Positions 25,161-37,700 of a stretch of DNA of 64,000 nucleotides are shown in pieces (the stretch's first letter is position 1; each line of letters opens with the position of its first letter). A program made the translations under genes and the position numbers. The notes beneath the pieces are model-generated. The model did not search any database, was not told the origin of the DNA, and saw only the letters and a list, made by a program, of their open reading frames with translations. This stretch comes from Euborellia annulipes (Eukaryota > Arthropoda > Insecta > Dermaptera > Anisolabididae): positions 208,928 to 272,927 of the forward strand of contig JAKCPI010014325.1 in the NCBI GenBank assembly GCA_023213315.1. Direction: 5' to 3'.

Positions 25161-25762
25161 CTTTCACTGTCACCAAACAAAACAAACTTAAACAAATATC
25201 ATTGAAATACTTCGCCAAAAACAGACCTTGTCAAATAGGGACTGTAAATTTGCGATTAAGAAGGAACAATTATAAATATTAATCAACTTTTGATTTGCTT
25301 TTATCAGCCTCTTGAAATTTCAAGTTAAGTAAGGATCTTTTGATATTTTATTATTAAACTAAATTCCAAAAAATGATTTAGAGCTCATTTTATTATTTTC
25401 TATTTTTATTTAAAAAAATAATTGTTTTTCTCTATCTAAGTATGATGGGTTTTAAAATAATAAATAATTTTTTTTTTTTTTTTGATATATACTGTGGGGA
25501 AATTTGATTAAATATCTAAAGGAACTGATTTGTATGTCTTATTTTTTCAGATATTTCCTTAAAACATAGAGTTACCAAATTTTTTCAAATTAAACTGGGA
25601 CAGTCATGTAATAAAATAAAAAACAATCTCATTTATTATATTTTTTTTTTGTTACAGTTTATTAATACCTTTTTTTAATATTTGACTATTAACAAATCAT
25701 TAATAATACCGAATATTACTAAATTTAAATGTTCATCGTATTATCATAACAAAACCTAAAAT

Positions 25763-28700
25763 ATGGAAGATGAATTTAGAGATTGCACCAAAAATTGCAA
25801 TTTAAAAGAACACGGAGACGAAATAAATTCTACAATTGGATTTAACTCCAGCGAAGATACAATAATTTCCAAAATAACAAGAATATGTAATAATGTTGGA
25901 AAAGTTAGGGATACACATGGAAGAACAGCTCTTCATGTTGCCACTTCTTATGGAAAATTGAAAATAATCAAATGGCTAATCGAACAAACAAATGCTGATA
26001 TTAATTCTAGAGATAGTGAATCAGGATATACTGCCTTACACAAATCTATCTATAGAGGATTCATTAAAATTACTATTTTTTTATTAAAAGTAATATTTAA
26101 TATATAATTATAAATTATTTTCGTGATATTTATTCTTAATTTTATATTTTTTTTAGAATGGAGCTGATCTTAATCTGACAGACAAAGAATTTATGTCTCC
26201 CATTGATTTACTAATGAAATTTCCAATTCCATTTCCTGGAGATAAAAGAATTCATTTGGACGTTTCTCTCTATGGAACCAATAACAACTATAATTTAGGA
26301 ATAGGAGATCAAAAAGAAAGATTAGTCCCAGAGAGAAACGATTTTCTTTATAAAATAAACGGAGATATTGAAAGGGTGAGAATTTTTTTTTTTGATAGCG
26401 TTTTTTAAATCTGTTAAAATTAAAGAAGGTTTTTTACCAATTTATCTTTAGACATAGGGAACTTTTAGATATATACGTTTTGCGAAACCCAATTTCTTTT
26501 TGTTTTTGTAGGATCTTTATTCAGCTAGCTATTTCTTTATGTTTGTAAGTAGAAAATAGAGAATCTACTTGAGATTAAACAAATCTCTTTCTTGAAGTTT
26601 TTACTCCAAATAAAGCAAATTTTTAGAGTCTTAAGAAAAAAATTTTTAAAAATCCATAGCCCAACGCAGTTCCATAGCTAGTTTTTCCCTAAAATAGTTT
26701 AACAAAAATAATTGGCAATGCAAATTTAATTAGTGTTATTATTTTTTGTTTAAGGTTGGAGATCCCAGACTCCTTGAGAACGACACATCATTTTATTCAG
26801 TGGGCCAAGTAAGAATTGAATTATTTTTTTAAGAGCATTCAAATAACATTTATATTATATTTCTTTTAATAAATACAATATTGAGACAAATTGAACGACT
26901 AGTATAAAAAAATTTTTCTTCATAAATTTTTCATATTATTATGCTCTAGTTCAAGGGATCAAATCTAGAGGGGGGCAGATCATGGCTGTCCAGATTGTGA
27001 CATAGCTTTTATTTATATATATATAGGGGAAAAGCCTTCGAATTAAAGGCATAAAAACCCTCGAGTCCCCGTCGCTATCGCCCTACCTAATTTTGTTTCA
27101 TTTCATCACTTTATAAGCATTTAATTTTTTTTCTTGCTTCTAGGGGGGGGGCAGCTGCCCCCTGCCCCTCGCTGGGTACGCCGTGCTCTAGTTATCAAAT
27201 GAAAGTATAAAGGAAAATGTTTTAAAGTAAAACTGGGTTCCCACTAGGGTCCGACCGAAACAAGATTTTCAGCCGAAACCAAACGAACGGCCGAAACCGT
27301 ATCCAATACCGAAACTTGTATATTTCCTATACAAAATTCATATCATTTTACCTTTTTTGTTTTTTTTTTGAAATTTTTGTCCCTCCCGTTGACCAAAATT
27401 TTTTCCGCCTCTTTTACACCGAGCGGAAAATTTTTTTCTTTCTGTGGAAATCATTTTACTTTAGGGAGACTAAATTTTTTCCACCTGGCAGAAAATTTTT
27501 TCCCTTATTTGACTTTTTTTGCGTGCGAGTCTCATCCCATTTTTTCAGACTCTGTTTTCGGCCGGCCGAAAGTTTCGGCTGGTTTTTGGTCGAAAACCGA
27601 AACCACTGCCGAAACCAGGATTTTTGGCCGAAACCAAAACCGAATATTCGGTCGGTTCCTAGTTCACAGCCTCCAGAAATTTTATTATTAATCTCAAATA
27701 TAAAGTATTAATTACACAGTTAAAATTTTATGAAGAATGTATTATGTATATTTAAATTAATTTGCAGGTATATATGAGTGACTTTCATTCTTTAATGTTA
27801 AATAATGTTAAAAATGCATTTGCTTGTGGATATGGCAGAGGAGGAAGGCTTGGAATAGGGTCAGAACAAACTGCACTCACACCAATACCCCTAGATCCTA
27901 ATTTAAAAATATGTAGTGCAAGTATTGCACGATATCACACCGTTCTTATTTCTGCCAATAAAGATGTAAGTATTTTTTTAAAAACATTTTAATAATAAAA
28001 TAATTTTATATTTGAAAATATTTTACAGATTTTGAGCTGTGGATTAAATAACTACGCCCAGTTGGGACATAATCCTGCCCCTGATTTATTAACAAAACCT
28101 AAAGTTATTAAATCTCAACATCTAAAAAATATTCAAAATATTTCTACTGGAAGATGTCATACGATATTTTGGAATAAAGATTCTGATTCATTTATAGTTT
28201 GTGGCCTGAATGGAGGACAATTTGGTTTGAGTTCCCAATTCGAAAAAATTATATCGCCTTATAAAGTAAGTATTAATATTATTAGATGTATAAAATTTAA
28301 ACCAACAATAGAAGAGGGAGCGATCAGCCAGGAAGTAAGCCTCTACGAAATGAAACTCAAGAGTAGTGGAGACAGTTTCGGCTATAATTAAATATCGCCA
28401 TCCTCAGTCCATTTTCGAGTATGCACTCAAATGCCAATGCATTGAGTCAAATGTAGAGTTGTCAATAGGTGGATATTAATATACATAAACTGCTTGTACA
28501 TATATCCCAAGCAATGCTAAGAGCTTTTTATATACGATACATTCAGCTCCAGTAACAATTTTGTCACTCGAGCTGAATGTATCGTATATAAAAAGCTCTT
28601 GGCATTGCTTGGGATATATGTACAAGCAGTTTATGTATATTAATATCCACCTATTGACAACTCTACATTTGACTCAATGCATTGGCATTTGAGTGCATAC

Positions 28701-31700
28701 TCGAAAATGGACTGAGGATGGCGATATTTAATTATAGCCGAAACTGTCTCCACTACTCTTGAGTTTCATTTCGTAGAGGCTTACTTCCTGGCTGCCCGCT
28801 CCCTCTTCTATTGTTGATATATAACAGCCACTTCACATAATGTCATAAAATTTAAACCGTCAAAAAACATTTTCATATAATAATCTACTCTTCAGGGTTA
28901 AATTATTTAGAAGAAGGAAAAAATGTATATATTTAAAATTATTAACTATTCTTAAAGAATATAAATTAATTTTTTTAAATCTTTTGATCTGATTTTATCT
29001 TAATGGGCCTATGGAGGAGGCAAAGCTGTTCGCATGTTTTTGACGATAAGATATCGTTGGGGTCTTAAAAAGTTGGCCAAAAAGCCCAATTATTACGATA
29101 ATTTGCCAACAGATGGTAGGATGGTAGGGCTATATTTGAACTCATGTATTTGTTTGATTTTCGTTGAGCTTTTAATAATGAATAGTTTATAAATATTATT
29201 ATATAATATATATAATTTATAACAGCATAAAAATATATAACTAAAGACTTATAAGTGATCTGTTGCGGCTGTTAGACTAGCCTGCCATCTTTTGCAAAGG
29301 TGTGGAATTTTTTGCCCTTTATTTTTTAAAAAAAAAAAAAATTTTTTTTTTCTTCTCCCCCCCCTTTAATTATTTTTTTTTTTTTGAAATTTATGTTTTT
29401 TTATTTTTTAAATTTAAAAAAATTAAAATTTTCATATTAGAAGGTTTTTTTTTTTTTTCTTTAAAATAAAAAAAAAAATTTTTTTTAAAAAAATTATTAA
29501 AAAAAACTCTATTTTATAAAATTCACCAATTAAAATCATTAAAAAAAAAAACCCAAAAAAAAAACTTTAAAATGTTTAATTAGTTAAGGGGTAAAGAATA
29601 AATGTGTCTCCTCCACCCCCCAAGGGGGTTCAGGAGCGACGTCTAAACGTACTTTAAAAAAAACTAGACAATTATAAGGAATTTTTCAATGCGGTTTTTT
29701 TTTTAATAAATTAAATTCACAAGAGATTATTGGGACATCGAGCTATAATTTTTTTAATGACTTATTAAAAAATTAAGGAAATTAATTTTTTTGTTATCAA
29801 ACAAATACAAAAAAAACAATCAGTCCCAATAATCTTTAATTTTTTTAAAATTTAAAAATGAATTTATTGTTATTATTAATCACATATTAATTAAGAAATT
29901 TTTAAAATAAGCTTTGATGATTTATTTAAAATTCAACTCAAATTAGTTCAGCATTCTTGCAATAGATGGCAGGCTAGTCTTACAACTGATCCCCTTTTGG
30001 CCTATATCTGGCCTATATTTATATATTTTTATGCTTTTATAAAAGATACATAATTTATAATAACATTTATAAAGTATTTATTATTAAAAGATCAATGAAA
30101 ATCAACCAAATGCATTAAATATTATTAGCTACCATTTTGACATCTCTTGGCAAATTTTTGAATTACTTGATATTTGGGCATACTTTTAATGACACACAAC
30201 GCCATCTTAGCGGGAAAAACATGCGTAACCACTTCGCTCCCGTAGCCCCTTAATAGAGCGATGAGCGAAGAAAAGGTCCGGCATCGCGGAGCTTGAAACA
30301 ACTCTTTGTGATCAAATTTCTCATTGGAGCCCTTTGAAATTTGACAGATACTTGAACAATCTGAAATATTATGGAAAGGCGAATGCATTTGTCCCAATGC
30401 GTTGTTCCAAGTTTCATTGCATCTTCTGTTCGGTCTTTGCTCTTCGCCTCGATATTTAGCCTTCTCTATGATTTTTTTCAAGTTCAGAGGCTTTTTATTG
30501 TGATGTCTTGGAATTTCCCCCTCTAACAATTTGCAAGAACGATTGGTTTGATCTTAATCGCCACTCCCCAGAAGTACACGGATATTACTTTAATAATTTT
30601 CCTTAAGCGAGTTGATTAACGATGAACAAAAGATTGCCATAATATATTAGCGATTAGGACAAGAGACGAGTTTTTCATTCTAAGACACCGCAATAAAAAA
30701 AACTTTTGATCCACGAATTTATGTTGAAAAATAAAATTTTTTTTTTCATTAATGAAAATGATGGTCGGTTTAAAATGTATTCTACCAAATTTGTTTATAA
30801 ATTTAATATATTAAATTTTTTTACAAGGTCAATCTATCCTCAATAAATATATCAAGTTCTATAGAAGAAATAAAATCTAGCGATGGATGCGTTCTTATAA
30901 GAAATTTTAAAGATGAACTTTACTTATTGAATAATTTTGAATGTATAAAAATTAAAACGAAGTATATAACTGCTTGAATTACACAAATAAAAATATTTTT
31001 ATTAATTAAAAAAAATCTTATTTATAGAAAAGGACCGCCATCATATTTCCAAAGAATCGAAATAGATTTATTTGCAATTCATGGTGGCACTCTTAATAGT
31101 TCCTTATTAAAAAATGAAATGATGGATAAACTTATACGAATATTAGTACTTTTCAAAGATAAAAAACTATATTTATGGGATAATAATACCCGAGCTTTTA
31201 CAAGGTATTTATATATATATATATATATATGTATTTATGCTAATGAATAAAATTTCTGTTTTTTAATCAAGAAACGAAATTACTTTTGCCAATTTTTTAA
31301 AATTTCAAATATTGATTAAGTAACATGTAATTTTATTAATGCTATTAAGTTCAATACGATTAGCGGGTGCTAAAAAAGTACTTCACGCCCATAGAAAAGT
31401 CGAAATCCAAATAATGAGACGACTTTTAATAAATCTATTAAAATATACTTAAATCTTTTTTAGCAAGTATATTTACGAATAGAAATTTGGATCAATTCAT
31501 TATTTGACACATTCTTAAAATATTATTATTTTTAGATGTTTTTTCTCAAATTGGACTCCTTCACTGATTTCTCACATATATCTAAATAACAAAGGGGTAT
31601 TATTTATCGCCGATGAAAACACGTATAGTGGAATATTTAAGATTTCAAACAAAAATAACAATAAAATAACAAAAATTACAAACAGCATATTTGATAAAGA

Positions 31701-34700
31701 TAAACGATTTATAGATAAATCCGAATGTGTTGAAATTGTCAAACAAAGATTAAGTTATTTTTATAGACCCGAATTAATTGTATCCGACCCTAAAGGCGAT
31801 AATATCGCTGTTTTGCAGGTAATTATTTTAATTATATTGATTTAATAAAATTTCGATAATTTTATTTTTTTTTTTAGAAAAAAGCTTATAATAATATCTG
31901 GTCTAAAGCAGATATTCTCATAGACAACATCTATATTGAACATATGCTTAATTTATATACTAATGCACAAAGTGGAGGATATCATGATATTATAATACAA
32001 GTAATTATTACTTTTTTTATTTATCTCAAAAACCTGGTGCGACTTGTTTTTCCTATGAAGTACAAAAGTAAAGTGTGCTTCAAAAGATTTCAAGGGTAAA
32101 ATGAGAATATACATATCAAAGAGCATCTAAAAAATAATTGATTTTTGAATTTTAAACAATTTTGGTGGAGCGAATTTTGAGAAAATCGAAAAAAACTGAA
32201 AAAGTACATCAGTAAAGTAACTTTTTGGCCGATTTTTTCAAAAGTTTACAAGTTTTTTATAAATTTTAAAATTTTAAATTCTTTAATTTTAGGTGAATGA
32301 AAAAAAATATTTTTTGCATAAATATTTACTTGTATCAAAAAGTAAATACTTTGCGAAAATTTTAAATAACAGAAATGATCGTTTAATTAATATAACTAAA
32401 GATTTAAGCAAAAACCATATTAAGATTGTTGAATTAATATTTATATATATATATACAAGAATTATTTGTATATATATATTTAAAGATCTATATTTAAAGT
32501 AAGTATTTGTTTCTTAATTAATTATTTAATATACTAGTATTAATATTTTTTTCTTTTTTAAAGTCACTATCATTCACGATCATATCCATTCACACATAAA
32601 TTTCTAGAAAAACAAAATTTCACAAATGACCTGGATGATTATAAAGAGTTAGCGGAATTTTTTAAGTTAGATTTTGATTTGTAAGTTGAAGAATTATATT
32701 TATCTGATATAAAATAAGTTTAAATAAATAACTAATTTTTTTTTATGTCTAGCAATTATTTAAATTTTAACAACGAGTTCGTAAGAGAAGAATTTCAAAA
32801 TTTATGGGACATTAAGCTCAAAAGTTCCGACGGACGTATTTTGAATGCACATCTCTGCGTCCTCGCTGGACGAAATGAATATTTTAATACATTATTGGCT
32901 TGGAGAGAAGTAAATAATATATATTCTATATGGGGATGTTTTGTTTGATGAGTCACTGACTGATACGAAAAAAATTATTTATAAATATAGTCTTCTTTTA
33001 TGACGAGAGATAGGGAGGAGTAAAAAAACCCTGTGTGGTTTTATGAAACCACGATGCAAGTGAAACTTTTTTTCAGATCGTAGGCGTTTAACTGAAAATT
33101 TTCAGAAAATTATTCAATTAAGGTTATTAAAATCGCGTTTTTAATCTTAAACTTAATAATTGGAAAATGGGAATGATAATGGAAAATCAATAGAGGCATA
33201 TTAAAAACTGTGAACAATATTTATTTATTAATTAGCTGCGCCGCCCGCCTTTGGCGGGCGGCACGTCTAGCCAGGAGGGCTTCGCCCCCCCCCCCCCCCT
33301 GGATTATATCTATACAGTATATATAGATTGATGAATATTTTAAATTATTTTAAAAATTATATTTTATCAATTTAAAAAATTGAATTATTAAATCTCACAA
33401 TTATTTTTTTATAATTCCTTATATATATTAAATTTCAACTTTCTTATTATCGTCGTCACGGATTGTGACGTCATGACTTGTAGCGTCATGGCTCTTGACG
33501 TCACGGCTTGTAACGCGACATGCTGATAGAAGAGCCAAAAGGGGAGAGGATATAATAAAAGTTTCACTTTAAAAAAAAACAAAAGCCTACGTTTTTTAAC
33601 AATATATTGAGATGTTTCGGGAAAATTTCATTCTCGCATCTTCAGTCTTTGATTATTGTTTAAGGTTGGTGGGACATAATACTTATACACCATAAATTTT
33701 TCCATGTGTACCGAATGGGCGCGTTCAATAAGCTTGAGAGACTAACGCGCCCTTTCGGTACTCATGAAACAATTTACGGTATGTATGTATTATGTCCCAC
33801 TAACTAACTCCGGGACCTTAAACAATAATCAAAGACTAAAGATAAGAGAATGAAATTTTCCCAAAACGTCTAAGTATATTGTTAAAAAGGAGGCTTTTTT
33901 TGGCTGCTCCTGCCCTTCTCCCTTCATTAGTGAGTCTCCTTTTAATTCGCAATATTTATTTTTACCAAATTCTATAAAGCTGAAACCACAAAGAGCTTCC
34001 TTAGCTAACTTATTCAAAAACTGTTGCTAGGTTGAATGGTGTTTAAACCAATCAAATTTTATGGAACATTAAGTTCCGCTATGTCGACGATAAGCTGATT
34101 TTGAAATGCTTCTAAAAGCTAATAGAGAGATTGGTTCATAAAGAGGAAGCTTATGACTTAAAACTCAACGTAAAGAGGCTCTCAGCAATTCGTAAACAAT
34201 GTTGCATTGGAGAGAGTGTAACAACGCAAAAGTAGGTTCGCGCCTTGAAAATGGGACCACATTCTGATCAAGTCCAGGATAGCACGTGATACATTTCATC
34301 GCATGAGATCTGTATTAAAAAGTCCGCACAGCCTTGACTCTCACGTATCATCTCTTTCAAGATGTGGGTATACTTAGATTTCTTAAAATTAGTTACAAGC
34401 AGATGATAATCAACGAAGAGCTCTTATAAACAATGCTCAAAGACCTAGAAGAGATCAAGTAATTTACATTAGGAAAGACATCTCCGGAATCCTTCGTCAA
34501 TATTCGCTAGCGGATAAGACATTGTTGCCATCAAGGAGCAAATATAAGCATTTACGAGCACAAAAGAGTAGCCTAGCTTTCTAAGTAATTTCAGCTACTT
34601 GAAAGTACCATTCATCAATTATCTCTAAAAACAAGGAAAGCCAAAATGTCATAAATTCTATAATACTTGTGATCTCTTATCAATGACTTATCAAACCTTC

Positions 34701-37700
34701 CCAATCCATGTATGTTTATACAATGCTCTTGTTATAATTAGTTTTTATTTTTGTTTTTTAGTATTCAACTAAGGAGGATATTCAAACATTTTTTTCCTTT
34801 GCCGAACTCGAACTTTTTCTTGAATTTGTTTACAGAGAAAAATTTTCAGAAGAAACAATAAAGAAAACCAGTACTGATTTATTTTGTGATTTATTAGTTG
34901 TTAGTGATTTTCTCACAGATAATTATTTAAAATCTGTCTGTGAAAATATTTTATGCCGATCTGTGACAATATATAATATAAAAAGGTTACATCAATTATC
35001 AAACATCTACAAAGTTGAAAAATTGAAGCAAACTGTTTTGGAATTTATACTAAACAACTTATTGGAATGTTTAGAAAAAAAGTAATTCATTTATTTTATT
35101 ATTTTTAATCTCTTTCCTAATGATAAGTGTAAAGATTTTATTTATGTTTACATTAATAATGAATATTAGTTTTTTGCATGCTTGCTTTAATAACACTAGT
35201 CAACAAAAATGAACTTTTTTCTTTGACAATGAGATTCTAGAATTATTTTTCATGCTGTATCAGGGGCGTATATAAGGGGCGGGCCCCCCCCCCCGAAATT
35301 TCCCAAACACATATACATATATAGGGATATACAGACATCAGCGCAACAAATTTTTCCGCAGGATGGACAACTTTGGTTCCGCAATAGAAAAATTGTTCCG
35401 CAAAAAATTTCGTGTGAAAAAAATATAGTTTCTTAAAAAAAAAATTTTCCGGGGCCCCCCCGAAAAAAATTTCTATATACGCCCCTGTGCTGTATTCATT
35501 AAATTTTAATAGGTAATGTACTCTAAATGGGCTCTTATTTCCCATTTTCAAGTTTTTTTAAGGCAACACTCCTTAGATATATGCAGATAGTTATAATACA
35601 TATAAATTTGAAGTCTCCGCCTAATCAGAGGTCATTCAGATGTGCCGCAAACGATTTAAAGTTTAGAAAAAATCGAATTTTTTCAGTTTTTTTTTTTTTT
35701 TTTTGTTTTGGACACCCCTAATTCACGGCGTAACTAGCCTTTGAGGGCGGAGGTGGCGAAGCTCAACTAGGGCGCCGTTTTTCGTTCGAAATTTTTTTTT
35801 TTTTAATCGAATCTCGTTTGATCTTTTTTTTTTTGTAATTTTTCTCCGGATTTGTGATATAAAATGAATTTATTATGAAATTTCAAAAAAAGCCGGATGC
35901 GCTGGGGCGCCAAAAGCTTGATGCGCCTGTGGCGGGGGGGGGGGCAAGCGCCCCCCTTCGCCCCCACTTGGATACGCTACTGTCCCTATTGCAATTTTTG
36001 CCATTAACAAAGCCAAAGAACTATAGAATATCGTAAATATATATTTTTTGTATTTAGGGATGGTAAAAATTGCATTAGGGGTGTCCAAAACAAAAAAACT
36101 GAAAAAATTCGATTTTTCTAAACTTTTAGACGTTTGCGGCACGTCTAAATGACCTCCGATCGGGCTGAAACTTAATAATTTATATGTATTACAGCTATCT
36201 GCATATTTCTAAGGAATGCCGCCTTAAAAAATCTTGAAATGCAAAATAAGAGCTGTTTTAGAGTACATTATCTATTAAAATTTATTTTTCTCTATATCTC
36301 TAAAACTGTGCCTGATTGAAAAATTCTAATTACATATCTGAATTCAGTGTAAAAAAATGTTCTAGATTCACTAATCAGATTTCTTGTGAAGAAAACCTTC
36401 TCGACCAGTGTAATTAATAAAGTGAATATATTAAAAGATCAGACTTTTAATCAAGCAAAAAAATTTCTCACTTTAATATAAATGAATAATCTATTATATA
36501 TACAAATAATTATTTCATTTTTGTTTCTTGTTTTTTAGGATTCTTGAAGACATAGAACCTGATTTTTTAGAAGAAGTTAATGATTACTTTTTGAATAATT
36601 GTTACTTCATTAAAAATAAAACACCTCTTTATAAGCCTTATACTTATGATTCAGACGATGAAGATGGCTTTAAAAAACGCAGAGTACAATCTGATCCAAG
36701 TAAGAATAGTAATATTGTTACAGACTCCCAGAGCTTATTTGGATATTTATTTTTATAAATAAAGAAATGAGATTTATTTTTTCTAAGTTTGCTTTTAGTC
36801 TTCTAATTCTCCTAAAATTCCTTCCCAGGTGAGATTTCCCCTACCTCAACTGCTGGAGGGTGTCTTTTTCCCTTCCGACCCCAAATCTCTATGGTCCAGG
36901 TGAAAGGAGGGTAAAAGATCGAATGGTGGAGGTACTGGGATATGATTTGTTGATAAAAAATAATTTTTTATTAACAACAAATTTTTGTTGCATTCTGTAT
37001 GTAAAAGGACGGGGGGAAGCGATCTTTTTCGTTTTTTAAAGTACTTAGGTCAAGGTCAAAGTCGCGAGTCGTTTTAATCTTTTATTTTATTTGCCAGGAA
37101 TCGTCGATTGTTTAGTGTTTGTTTTTTTTTTTAGGACAATTCTAGATTTGTCTAGCTTAGAATTGGATAATGTTAACTAGGTCTATAGCAAAGGTTGACA
37201 AAATTCTCAATCGGACTGTACCGAAAGAATGTTAATTGGTGTCGAATTTATTTAAAGGAAATTTTTTGTGTCTCGATTATTTAATAATAATAAATCTTTT
37301 CTTAATTTTCCAAATCTTTAATATTTATTTTAAATTCTAATAAATAAAATGTTTTTTTTTTGCAAGATTTAAATTTTCATTCTAATTAGGACCTTAATTA
37401 AAATGTCGTCTTTTAAGTTACAAAAAAAGCAGTAAAAAAAAAGGGGGGACCGCCTCGGGCAACGATTCTTTGGAATCGAAGAGGATAGCCGGGCTTACTC
37501 GCCATTTTGCCCAAGCCCCGAGCCTTGATGAGTCCATCTCGAATAGTCTTGAAAAATCTGATTCTAATTTATCTTTTAATATTTGTCACAGTATTGCTGC
37601 TAGTGAGCCCGGCGCGGGTAGCGGATCCCGATGTTGTTCAGCCTCTAAGCGGTGTTTCGTCATCCGCAGCTGTCAATCGTGATCTGGTGCACCTATTTCT

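Noticed and set aside
27316..27711. Phe-rich ORFs of 107-131 codons
   Set aside because: They come from T-rich repeat sequence inside a transposable element in an IBTK intron.
35724..35982. Further hAT-like element with a clean 8-bp duplication
   Set aside because: The ends fit the family, but the flanks ccctaatt and tccctatt match poorly, so it was mentioned only as nested in the foldback element.
37440..37510. HDV-like ribozyme at the start of the GC-rich island
   Set aside because: A GGGCAAC string and a small hairpin are present, but I could not pair the P1, P2 and P3 helices in the required order.
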